Shown here: positions 1-6,955 of the stretch, piece after piece | How positions within the stretch are numbered: position 1 is the first letter of the stretch | Layout: every line of letters begins with the position of its first letter | NCBI GenBank assembly: GCA_031963225.1 | Contig: JASSUD010000026.1 | Coordinates: 1 to 34,148, forward strand | DNA length: 34,148 nt | Direction of reading: 5' to 3' | Origin: JASSUD01 sp031963225 | GTDB taxonomy: Bacteria > Pseudomonadota > Gammaproteobacteria > Burkholderiales > Burkholderiaceae | Position numbers and translations under genes: made by a program | The notes under the pieces: model-generated | Database searches by the model: none | What the model was told of the DNA's origin: nothing | What the model saw: the letters and a program-made list of their open reading frames with translations, nothing else

Positions 1-421
1 GTGCATTTTGCTGGACTTCTTTTTGTAAAAATCTAAATATCTCTGCATCGTTAACAAGACTTACTAATTCAAAAAATGCAGCGCTCTCTACAACTTTATC
101 GAGTTGCGCTGAGTTCGATAATTTTTGTAATTGACTCAATGCAAATTTTTTTAACTCTCCATCCGAGCTTATTAGAGCTCCTTGATATTGATGTTGAATA
201 TTTTCTTTGATTAAGTATAGCTTCAGAGGGGGTGAATCTATAGGCTCACCATGACGAGTCACTGTCGTTAATGCTTTAAACAAAGCCTGCCGACTTGAAA
301 AATCGAGCTGCCTTTCTATTTCCTCTCGAACTTCCAGCGGAAGCAAAAGAAAACTGGATTCTGTAGATTTTTGTGCTGCAAGATAATGCAGATTAGTCGG
401 TCTCGAAATAGGGTTCAGCAT
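1..421 (-). CDS. partial protein of unknown function, C-terminus outside window
   Basis: An open frame reads from an ATG at 421 down to the window edge (140 codons, no stop), so the C-terminus is missing. The visible part begins MLNPISRPTNLHYLAAQ and looks mostly alpha-helical. Residues about 24-50 contain LLLPLEVREEIERQLD followed by an amphipathic helix, which loosely resembles the LP-x-E-[IVL] opening of an F-box, but the match is weak and could be chance. The upstream bases are AT-rich with no clear Shine-Dalgarno sequence. Nothing in the sequence gives a function. It lies just outside the tRNA-Leu fragment repeat at 542-620. Confidence 0.55.
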   Translation of the reverse strand, partial: MLNPISRPTNLHYLAAQKSTESSFLLLPLEVREEIERQLDFSSRQALFKALTTVTRHGEPIDSPPLKLYLIKENIQHQYQGALISSDGELKKFALSQLQKLSNSAQLDKVVESAAFFELVSLVNDAEIFRFLQKEVQQNA

Positions 422-541
422 AAATTTTTTTCAATTAATAAAATAAAATCATCTGACGAATATAGCAGACCACGCTGAATCAAACGCTGCTCTATTCTCG
501 CCCATGCAGCATCTTTGATACCAGGTTCTCGTTTACACGCC

Positions 542-589
542 CAACAAACAAAAACCCTCTTGGTTCACAAAGGGGTTTTTATTTGTTGC
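542..589. terminator. hairpin terminator, imperfect copy of the one at 3034-3078
   Basis: The arms (542-561 and about 570-589) form a long stem with mismatches, ending in T-rich sequence on both strands around a GGTTCAC loop. It is a diverged copy of the perfect hairpin that follows the intact tRNA-Leu at 3082-3170, and it sits in the same position relative to the tRNA fragment at 591-621. Confidence 0.7.
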
Positions 590-590
590 A

Positions 591-621
591 TGGTGCGAGG
601 AGCGGGACTCAAACCCGCATG
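591..621 (-). pseudogene. tRNA-Leu 3'-end fragment (T arm, acceptor 3' strand, CCA)
   Basis: On the minus strand this stretch holds the T arm, the 3' half of the acceptor stem and the CCA end of the tRNA-Leu at 3082-3170. It differs at about two positions, including TTTGAGT for TTCGAGT in the T loop. The anticodon and D arms are absent, so it cannot make a tRNA. Together with the adjoining terminator copy it forms a direct repeat of about 78 bp with 3034-3110, which fits an attachment-site duplication. Confidence 0.8.
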
Positions 622-1168
622 CACCCCATAAAATACAATGGCTTTCGAGCATATGTTGGCAAAATTTAGTCATTCTTAACTCGTGCTGTAAATTCAAATT
701 CCGCAAGGAATATGAAGCCAGCGGTTCATATTCAAGCCAAGGTTGCGCAAAAAATAAGAAAATTATAATTATTCAGACAAATAAGATATGCTGCTACGAT
801 TTAGCCAATCTAAAGAATGACCTTGTCTCGCCTGCCTTTTAGAAAGATATGGGGCACTTTTCCACATAGTTATGGACAATATCTGTGGATATTTCTGGAT
901 TGTCTTGCCTTTTATAAAAGCAAATCTTATGTTTCCAAAGGTAGTTTTGAGTATGCAATTTTCCATTCGGTGTCGATTACCTTCCGCGGTAGTATATGCG
1001 GTCCGTGAGTAGTGATCCTAAGCTCATTCCGGAAGAATTAATTCGCCTTGTAGAGAAAATCCGTCATGCGGGGATAGGTCCTTATAACGTTAGTCCTGAT
1101 CCTCTGCTATATGCATTTAAATCGTTGACTTTTACGCTTACGCCACAAACCGATGGAAAAATAGCAAT
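622..1168. other. 547-base stretch with no convincing gene
   Basis: Short open frames overlap here on both strands, but none has a recognisable protein, a good ribosome binding site or consistent codon use. The left half is AT-rich. At 858-892 there are two one-mismatch matches to the DnaA box (TTTTCCACA and, inverted, TGTGGATAT). The right end leads into the ABC transporter gene. Confidence 0.5.
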
Positions 1169-2992
1169 ATGGCTCATAAAAAAACCAACTTTGGCGGACC
1201 AGTTTTCTGGAGTGTCTTGTGTTCCACCTTTGCGCATTGGAGCAATCAGCCGTGGCGGATTGCGATGATCGCGCTGCTCACATTGCTGTCGGCGCTCGCT
1301 GATGTATTAACGCCACTTTATGCGGGCCGCATGATCGACGCGCTCGCAACCGATTCGCTGAGTAAGGCGGCTGCATGGGGTGCGGCGAGTTCGGCGTTCT
1401 GGGTTCTGTTAGCGCTCGGGCTCAGTGGCATGCTACTGCGCCAGTTAGGATTCTCAAATATCAATGTGCTTTCGCTGGAGATGATGAATGAGAGCGCACG
1501 TAATGCTTTCTATCGCGTGCAGCGCTTTTCCGCTGACTGGCACGCGAGTAGCTTTACCGGCTCAACCGTGCGCAAGATCACACGCGGCATGTGGGCACTC
1601 GATCTGCTGAACGATACGCTGCTATTCGCATTGCTGCCGTCGATCGCAATGCTGATCGGCGCGACTGCGCTGCTTGGCGCGCGATGGCCGGCGATGGGGG
1701 TCGTTGTTGGGTTGGGCTCATTGCTATATATTGTAGCGACGGTGGCGCTGTCGCTTGGTTACGTGGCGCCGGCTGCTCGTCTGGGCAATGCGTGGGATAC
1801 GCAAATGGGCGGCGCATTGTCTGATGCGCTCAGCTGCAACGCGGTGGTGAAGGCGTTCGGCACCGAACAGCGTGAAGACGCACGCCTGGCATGCGTAATT
1901 GGTAAATGGCACCATTACACAAGCCGCACCTGGAGGCGTCTGCGGGTCAATGGCAGTGTGCAAGGCGGTATGCTAGTGATGATGAGGGCCGCAATTCTCG
2001 GTTCCGCATTGCTGCTCTGGATCCGCGATCTTGCAAGTGTTGGCGATATCACGTTTGCCTTGACAATGTTCTTCATATTGCAGGGCTATCTGCGCGACAT
2101 CGGAGTGCATACCCGCAATTTGCTGCGCTCGATCAACGAGATGGAAGAGCTGGCGTTGCTCGAAGTGCAACCGCTGGGCATCGAAGATAAGCCAGGCGCC
2201 GCGCCGATTGTAATCCAGCGTGGCGAAATTTGCTTCGAGCAGGTGACGTTTCGATATGGTGCGCGGGCGATGCCGCTCTATGATAATTTTTCGGTGCAGA
2301 TCGCATCTGGCGAGCGTATCGGCCTGGTTGGGCATTCTGGATCAGGCAAAACAACTTTCATTAAACTTATTCAGCGTTTGCACGATGTGAATGGTGGCCG
2401 GATCACGATCGACGGACAAGACATCGCTAACGTTCAGCAGGCATCACTGCGCAGCCAGATTGCAATCGTGCAGCAAGAGCCGCTGCTGTTTCATCGTTCG
2501 CTGGTCGAGAACATTGCGTATGCGAAGCCGGATGCGAGCAGGGAGGAAATCGAATGGGCGGCGAAGTCAGCCAGTGCGCACGACTTCATCGCAATGCTGC
2601 CGGATGGCTACGAAACGTTGGTTGGCGAACGAGGCATCAAGCTGTCCGGTGGGGAGCGCCAGCGTGTCGCAATAGCGCGGGCGTTTCTGGCGGATGCGCC
2701 GATTCTGATCTTCGATGAAGCGACTTCCAATCTGGATAGCGAAAGCGAGGAGTTGATCCGGCAGGCAATGGAGCGGCTGATGGCTGGTCGCACGACGCTG
2801 GTCATCGCGCACCGGCTGTCGACCGTTCGCGCACTTGATCGACTGCTTGTTATAGATAAGGGCCGCATCATTGAAGAAGGCAGCCACGATACGCTGATCC
2901 GCCTTGAAAATGGCGTATATCGACAGCTGACCGAGCGCCAGGCGTTTTTGGCGCCCCCGATTTTGTGTTCGAGCCGGAGATCACTGATCTAG
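1169..2992 (+). CDS. ABC exporter half-transporter (fused permease and ATPase)
   Basis: This 607-residue protein has the exporter order of the MsbA/ABCB type: about six membrane helices in residues 25-320, then the nucleotide-binding domain. That domain has Walker A GHSGSGKT (388-395), a Q-loop in IVQQEPLLF, the signature LSGGERQ (492-498), Walker B ILIFDE with the SNLD D-loop (512-523) and the switch His548 in IAHR. All catalytic motifs are intact, so it should be an active ATP-driven exporter working as a dimer; the substrate cannot be read from sequence. The start MAHKKTNFGG is the only one giving a complete first helix, though the ribosome binding site is poor. The gene is visibly richer in GC than its surroundings and lies between two copies of a tRNA-Leu 3' end, which suggests acquisition by integration. 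A bidirectional terminator follows at 3034-3078. Confidence 0.93.
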   Translation: MAHKKTNFGGPVFWSVLCSTFAHWSNQPWRIAMIALLTLLSALADVLTPLYAGRMIDALATDSLSKAAAWGAASSAFWVLLALGLSGMLLRQLGFSNINVLSLEMMNESARNAFYRVQRFSADWHASSFTGSTVRKITRGMWALDLLNDTLLFALLPSIAMLIGATALLGARWPAMGVVVGLGSLLYIVATVALSLGYVAPAARLGNAWDTQMGGALSDALSCNAVVKAFGTEQREDARLACVIGKWHHYTSRTWRRLRVNGSVQGGMLVMMRAAILGSALLLWIRDLASVGDITFALTMFFILQGYLRDIGVHTRNLLRSINEMEELALLEVQPLGIEDKPGAAPIVIQRGEICFEQVTFRYGARAMPLYDNFSVQIASGERIGLVGHSGSGKTTFIKLIQRLHDVNGGRITIDGQDIANVQQASLRSQIAIVQQEPLLFHRSLVENIAYAKPDASREEIEWAAKSASAHDFIAMLPDGYETLVGERGIKLSGGERQRVAIARAFLADAPILIFDEATSNLDSESEELIRQAMERLMAGRTTLVIAHRLSTVRALDRLLVIDKGRIIEEGSHDTLIRLENGVYRQLTERQAFLAPPILCSSRRSLI

Positions 2993-3033
2993 CGAACTTG
3001 CTTCTGTGTACCGTCGCTACTACCTTACGCACC

Positions 3034-3078
3034 AATAAACAAAAACCCCCTTGGTTCACAAGGGGGTTTTTGTTTATT
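3034..3078. terminator. bidirectional rho-independent terminator
   Basis: A perfect 20-bp inverted repeat (3034-3053 and 3059-3078) surrounds the loop GTTCA, with a CCCCC/GGGGG core and T-runs on both strands. It lies between two convergent genes, the ABC transporter (plus) and tRNA-Leu (minus), so it probably ends both transcripts. Confidence 0.9.
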
Positions 3079-3081
3079 ACA

Positions 3082-3170
3082 TGGTGCGAGGAGCGGGACT
3101 CGAACCCGCACGCTATTTAACTAGCGTCAGGACCTAAACCTGGTGCGTCTACCTATTTCGCCACCCTCGC
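3082..3170 (-). tRNA. tRNA-Leu (anticodon UAG)
   Basis: On the minus strand the sequence folds as a class II tRNA of 89 bases. The acceptor stem starts GCGAGGG and pairs with the 3' strand before A-CCA, with one G-T pair. The anticodon loop is TTTAGGT with anticodon TAG, and the T arm contains GGTTCGAGTCC. A long variable arm, TGACGCTAGTTAAATAGCGT, is typical of tRNA-Leu. CCA is encoded. It would read CUA and other CUN codons. The terminator at 3034-3078 follows directly. Confidence 0.95.
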
Positions 3171-3307
3171 AATCTGATTGGCATTGCACGTTTTGTACTA
3201 CTTTTTATACTTAACGTGCTTTGCAACTATCGATGGGCCGCGATTCTACCAGATCCTCTATCGAAAATTCATAAAATAAAGATAAATTATCAGCAGTTTT
3301 TGTTATT

Positions 3308-4246
3308 TTATGGCTGTGCTACCCCCACGGATGGGTGCTGTCTTATTTTTAATTCAAAGCCCTGCGTATCACTGACCAATTCCGCATGTGCGCCAACGGG
3401 CAAGGTTGCAATATCGGGGCCGTGCCCAACGGGTAAGCCGGTGAGGATCGGAATGCTTAAGGTATTGCGCAAGTAGTCCAGCATATCGTCTAAAGTGTAA
3501 CTGGTATCTTGCTCGGCAGGACGGTTTGCGCCTAACTCTCCTATAAGGAGTGCTTGCTGGCGCCCTAATATGCCAGCCAAGTGTAGCTGGCACAGCATGC
3601 GTTCTAGGCGAAAAGGTGCTTCGTTGATATCTTCAATAAATAAAATGCCGCCTTCAATCTGCGGCAGATAAGGGGTACCAATGAGGGAAACGATATTAGC
3701 GAGATTGCCTCCCCATAAAAGTCCAGAGCACTGCAATGATTGAGTTTGTGGAGAACGCACACTTAGCGTGAGGGGAGAAGGTGCAAATACTTTCTCAAAC
3801 GCGTCCATGGTAAATGCGCTTGTTGTTTGGGCGCCAAAATGACTGCATAGCATGGGGCCGCTATAGGTAGTCAGCCCTGCTTTAGCCAGCAAGGCCATCT
3901 GTATGACGGTGAAATCGCTATGACCCATTAAAATAGTTGAGGTATGCTTTAAGCGTTGTTGCAAGCCTGTGTAGTTTAATAGAGGTAATAAACGAATAGC
4001 CCCATACCCTCCCCGCGCAGCAAGTACTAGCTCAGGAAGTGCATAGTGTGGGTCGGCTAACTGATTGATCTGCGCTGCACGCGCTTCATCTGTGCCGGCA
4101 AAACGCAAAAACCGCTGTTGCGTTACCTCAAGCTGGTCTATTTGCCAGTGCGCAGCTTGTAAGCGCGCAATGGCGCGATCGACGCTGGCTGGGTCGCGTA
4201 CATGCCCCGATGGTGCAATGAGATTACAACGGCGTAAAAATGGCAT
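3308..4246 (-). CDS. ldcA: muramoyltetrapeptide carboxypeptidase (LD-carboxypeptidase, S66 family)
   Basis: LdcA removes the terminal D-Ala from muropeptide tetrapeptides in the cytoplasm during peptidoglycan recycling. The protein follows the E. coli enzyme from end to end: NLIAPSG at the start, RGGYGA (78-83), the nucleophile Ser110 in GHSDFT, LWGGNL (177-182), Glu205 in FIEDINE and His275 in VGHG, which together form the Ser-His-Glu triad. The ATG at 4246 gives 312 residues and aligns with the E. coli start. The frame could begin at a GTG at 4306 and add 20 residues, but those do not resemble the family. mltD and nagZ, also in this window, act in the same recycling route. The gene points away from the WD40-like gene at 4369. 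Confidence 0.93.
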   Translation of the reverse strand: MPFLRRCNLIAPSGHVRDPASVDRAIARLQAAHWQIDQLEVTQQRFLRFAGTDEARAAQINQLADPHYALPELVLAARGGYGAIRLLPLLNYTGLQQRLKHTSTILMGHSDFTVIQMALLAKAGLTTYSGPMLCSHFGAQTTSAFTMDAFEKVFAPSPLTLSVRSPQTQSLQCSGLLWGGNLANIVSLIGTPYLPQIEGGILFIEDINEAPFRLERMLCQLHLAGILGRQQALLIGELGANRPAEQDTSYTLDDMLDYLRNTLSIPILTGLPVGHGPDIATLPVGAHAELVSDTQGFELKIRQHPSVGVAQP

Positions 4247-4368
4247 TTGAGAAATAAGGTCTACAGAATAAAATGAAGAAAGAGCCACAGCGCACTGCAC
4301 AACCACAAAGATGAGCCCTTTGAGGCCAATTATAGAAACCCTTTAGTAAACCATGAATGGAAAGGCAT

Positions 4369-5727
4369 ATGAATCGCATACCCCCTTTAGCTCAGTCTGG
4401 AAATTCCCGCCAAGTTCAAACAGAGTCTTATACCCATGATAGCGCTAGCCCTATCATAAGCCCTATCATAAGCCCTATCATAAGCCCTATCATAAGCCCT
4501 ATCATAGCTTCTTTAGATGCGCCAGAGCCCCTACAACAGGCAGTTGTACAAACGCCGGATGCTACAAAAACGATAGATTGCCCATTTATAGGTGAATTAT
4601 CTTCTCATGCCCATTATTTCTTTCCTTCCAACACCATTTGTTTTTCTCCCAATGGATGCTGGATTGCCGCAGCCAGCATCACCTTGCAGCAGGTTTTTTT
4701 ATACGATACGAAAAATGTGCAAAAGGTATTTACTTTTGAACGAGAAATTATACCTACAGGTAGAAAGACAGATAATGGTCTTGAAACGCTAGTTTTTTCA
4801 CAAAATGGGGAATATCTTGCTGCCAGTGGATGTGATTATATCTATATATATAATATCCATACACTTGAACTAGATAGGGTTATAAAAAAAACGACACACC
4901 CAGAGAAAGACTATTCGAAGTGCATAGCCTTTTCTTCAGATAGAAAGTGGATGGTTTATCTACAATCCCCTTTCCCATATAATCCTCAATTATGGAGCAT
5001 GATTGCCCCTTATCCATGCATCCGGTCTTTAGCAAGCAATAAAAATCATATTCAACCTGTTTTTTTACCTTGCAATACCTGGCTCGCCTGTGCAGGCAAC
5101 GGCATAGTGCATATCTATTCCATTCCCATAGAAGGGCGATCAAACGCGCTACCAGAAATACAGTTAAAACTGGAAACAAAAAAGAACGCAGCTGCGCCGT
5201 CTTCATCCTCTGCGCATTTAGCATGGAATAACCATTTATATGCGCCATATGCGCCGCAAATAGTCGCGCAGGCAAAAACAGAATCAAAATATGCAATACC
5301 AGAAATAACTGCAATGGCAGCATCGCCAAATGGACGATGGTTGGCAGTAGGGATTATAAGTTGTACTTATGATGATAGCGTGATTTTTTCTATCCGTCTT
5401 TGGCAGACTGTTAGACCCGGTCACCCTCCTGAGCGATTTCGTTGGACCTTGCGTGGACACACCGCCAAAATAGACCTCATTACTTTCTCTGAAAATAATC
5501 AATGGCTGGCTTCTGTAAGCAAACGTGAGCGTGCTATTCGGATTTGGTCTACTCAATCTGTATACTGCCTGGCTACCGTACAACTCCCCTCCTTATTTAT
5601 TGAGGACTGTATTTTGCAAGAAACACAAATAGGGTGTGATTTAATTATTCGGTCTTTTAAGAAATTCTATCGCATACCTCTCCAGCTTCCTGCAACGCAG
5701 ACATTTTCAGCAAAATACAGAGTGTAA
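4369..5727 (+). CDS. degenerate WD40-type beta-propeller protein
   Basis: The protein has about 452 residues. After a low-complexity N-terminus there are at least five diverged WD40-like units, recognised by pairs such as FSPNGCWIAAAS, FSQNGEYLAASG with YIYNIHT, ASPNGRWLAVGI with IRLWQT, and finally LRGHTAKIDLITFS with IRIWST. GH dipeptides and Trp-Asp pairs are mostly lost, unlike the near-perfect repeats of the WD40 genes at 12986 and 33211. No enzyme domain or signal peptide is visible, so a protein-binding scaffold is the most that can be said. The frame can begin at ATG 4357, but ATG 4369 has a GGAAAGG sequence just upstream and is preferred. An in-frame 12-bp tandem repeat lies near the N-terminus. 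Confidence 0.75.
   Translation: MNRIPPLAQSGNSRQVQTESYTHDSASPIISPIISPIISPIISPIIASLDAPEPLQQAVVQTPDATKTIDCPFIGELSSHAHYFFPSNTICFSPNGCWIAAASITLQQVFLYDTKNVQKVFTFEREIIPTGRKTDNGLETLVFSQNGEYLAASGCDYIYIYNIHTLELDRVIKKTTHPEKDYSKCIAFSSDRKWMVYLQSPFPYNPQLWSMIAPYPCIRSLASNKNHIQPVFLPCNTWLACAGNGIVHIYSIPIEGRSNALPEIQLKLETKKNAAAPSSSSAHLAWNNHLYAPYAPQIVAQAKTESKYAIPEITAMAASPNGRWLAVGIISCTYDDSVIFSIRLWQTVRPGHPPERFRWTLRGHTAKIDLITFSENNQWLASVSKRERAIRIWSTQSVYCLATVQLPSLFIEDCILQETQIGCDLIIRSFKKFYRIPLQLPATQTFSAKYRV
4449..4508 (+). repeat. 12-bp tandem repeat (CCCTATCATAAG, about five copies)
   Basis: Four perfect copies and one partial copy of CCCTATCATAAG run head to tail. They are in frame with the WD40-like gene and encode a PIIS repeat. 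Because the unit is a multiple of three, copy-number slippage would change protein length without breaking the frame. Confidence 0.92.
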
Positions 5728-5748
5728 TACACAACACAGATTTTCAAC

Positions 5749-5931
5749 TTATTTTTTATTTTTTTTGCTAACCCCGGCTTTGGTTAAAGAAATAGCCACG
5801 GCCTGCTTTTGTGCTGCTTGTTTATTTTTAGGATGACTGCTTCCAATATGGCCCTCATCCTTATACTCATGCATAAGTGTTTTAATGTTTTCAGAAATAG
5901 CTTCTCGAGATTTTCCTTTTTTTAAAGGCAT
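5749..5931 (-). CDS. small basic conserved protein of unknown function
   Basis: A 60-residue Lys-rich protein starting MPLKKGKSREAISENIKTLM and ending in the pattern KQAVAISLTKAGVSKKNKK. Short proteins of the form MPLKKG-S-x3-I-x2-NI, with a KQAVAIAL-type C-terminus, are widespread in proteobacteria and phages and have no established function. Here a His/Gly-rich segment, HEYKDEGHIGSSHPKN, separates the two halves. A strong Shine-Dalgarno GGAGGA (5936-5941) sits five bases before the ATG, which supports real expression. It converges on the WD40-like gene and points away from the nuclease gene at 6020. Confidence 0.8.
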   Translation of the reverse strand: MPLKKGKSREAISENIKTLMHEYKDEGHIGSSHPKNKQAAQKQAVAISLTKAGVSKKNKK

Positions 5932-5935
5932 TTCA

Positions 5936-5941
5936 TCCTCC
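5936..5941 (-). promoter_or_regulatory. strong ribosome binding site for the 60-residue protein
   Basis: GGAGGA on the minus strand lies five bases before ATG 5931. It decides between that ATG and an out-of-frame ATG four bases earlier. Confidence 0.75.
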
Positions 5942-6019
5942 CTATCTACTTATAAGTATTGAAACTATACTGATAAGATCATTACACAATCTATATTCAA
6001 TATAATCCTTTGCACTCCC

Positions 6020-6688
6020 ATGCCCTTACTTTTAAATCGCCTTCCGAGAAAATACCTCACTCTACCCCTTCTAATTTTATGCGCAAGCCTGACTACGGTA
6101 CAGGCTGAACCTGAAACTATTCCCCATGACGCAGTAGTTGAAACCTGTTTCTCCTATACACGTACCTGTAGCGCAACGATAGTGGAGTTTATTGAAAGTG
6201 CGCAGCGTCACGTCTGGCTTGCAGGTTATAGCTTTACTTCGAGCCAAATTGCACAAGCACTTGAAGAGGCACATACACGCGGCGTAAAAGTCCATTTAGT
6301 ATTAGATGCCTCCAATGAATTTAGCCGATCAAGCAAAGCAGCTGAACTGGTTGCCTCTGGCCTGGATGTGCGTATTAATCATAAATATGCCATCATGCAT
6401 CACAAGTTTTTGATCGTAGATAATGCCGTGGCTTTTGGGTCTATGAATTTTACGGAGGGGGGAAATCGGAGAAATGCAGAGAATTTTAATATTTTTAAGC
6501 AGATGCCGGAATTAGCAAAACAATATCAAAGAGAGTTTTTAAGGCTGTATGCTGAGTCGCAGCCTTATGTATCGAGGGTAAAAACTAGAGAGAGTAATAA
6601 AGTTAATAAAGGGAAGCCTGTGGATAGGTTAGGGGGCAATCAACAGGAATACCCACAGCTTGCTGAGCTTGTTGAGCCGTTTGCTTGA
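6020..6688 (+). CDS. secreted phospholipase D-family nuclease (Nuc-type, single HKD motif)
   Basis: This 222-residue protein has a signal peptide with a hydrophobic core at about 12-24 and a likely cut after VQA29. A single PLD domain follows, carrying one HKD motif: His127-x-Lys129, Asp134 and the following GSMN (140-143). That is the layout of the Nuc endonuclease group, in which two subunits form one active site and cleave DNA or RNA phosphodiesters, probably in the periplasm or outside the cell. FSYTR and LAGYSFTS near the N-terminus also fit the family. The last dozen residues (about YPQLAELVEPFA) are encoded by sequence matching the reverse complement of a NACHT gene tail, so the native C-terminus has been replaced. 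A fragment of a second copy lies at 12326-12493. The start lacks a good ribosome binding site but gives a complete signal peptide. Confidence 0.88.
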   Translation: MPLLLNRLPRKYLTLPLLILCASLTTVQAEPETIPHDAVVETCFSYTRTCSATIVEFIESAQRHVWLAGYSFTSSQIAQALEEAHTRGVKVHLVLDASNEFSRSSKAAELVASGLDVRINHKYAIMHHKFLIVDNAVAFGSMNFTEGGNRRNAENFNIFKQMPELAKQYQREFLRLYAESQPYVSRVKTRESNKVNKGKPVDRLGGNQQEYPQLAELVEPFA

Positions 6689-6815
6689 AGGTTACTTCCT
6701 CGCTTGATTTGCTAAAAAGAACAGTCTGAAGACCTTGAGTAATCTAAAAACACAGAGTGCCATCCTGTATATAGAAAAGCACACTCTGATCAAAGGGTTG
6801 TTGAAGTAAGTACCC
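6645..6815 (-). pseudogene. remnant of a NACHT-repeat gene C-terminus
   Basis: This stretch aligns by eye, with many substitutions, to 7045-7215, the 3' end of the NACHT-HEAT gene, in the same orientation. Shared landmarks include GAGCTTGTTGAGCC/GGGCTTGTTGAACT, GAGTGCCATCCTG/GAGCCCTCCTG, and CTGATCAAAG followed by AGTAAGTA. Its first part forms the stop and final codons of the nuclease gene on the opposite strand. No open frame remains. Confidence 0.7.
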
Positions 6816-6955
6816 TTTATAAAGGCGTGTCCTAACCAAGACTTTATCTGATATCCAGATTGACTTTTTCTTTGCCATTTGCAGTTATGGGCAAAAGCAC
6901 GGGAATGGTTGCACACTTATAAACGTCTATTTCTTTGCTTACCAGTAAGCAACCA

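Noticed and set aside
858..892. Two DnaA-box-like sequences (TTTTCCACA and inverted TGTGGATAT), possible replication origin
   Set aside because: Each has a mismatch, only two occur, there is no dnaA, dnaN, gyrB or repA nearby and no AT-rich unwinding repeats.
996..1268. 90-codon open frame overlapping the ABC transporter start
   Set aside because: It has no recognisable domain and overlaps the transporter by 100 bases in another frame; the transporter's codons are clearly the real ones.
6822..6840. AGGCGTGTCCTAACC resembling the end of the miniature element before rnc
   Set aside because: The match is short and has no partner in inverted orientation nearby.
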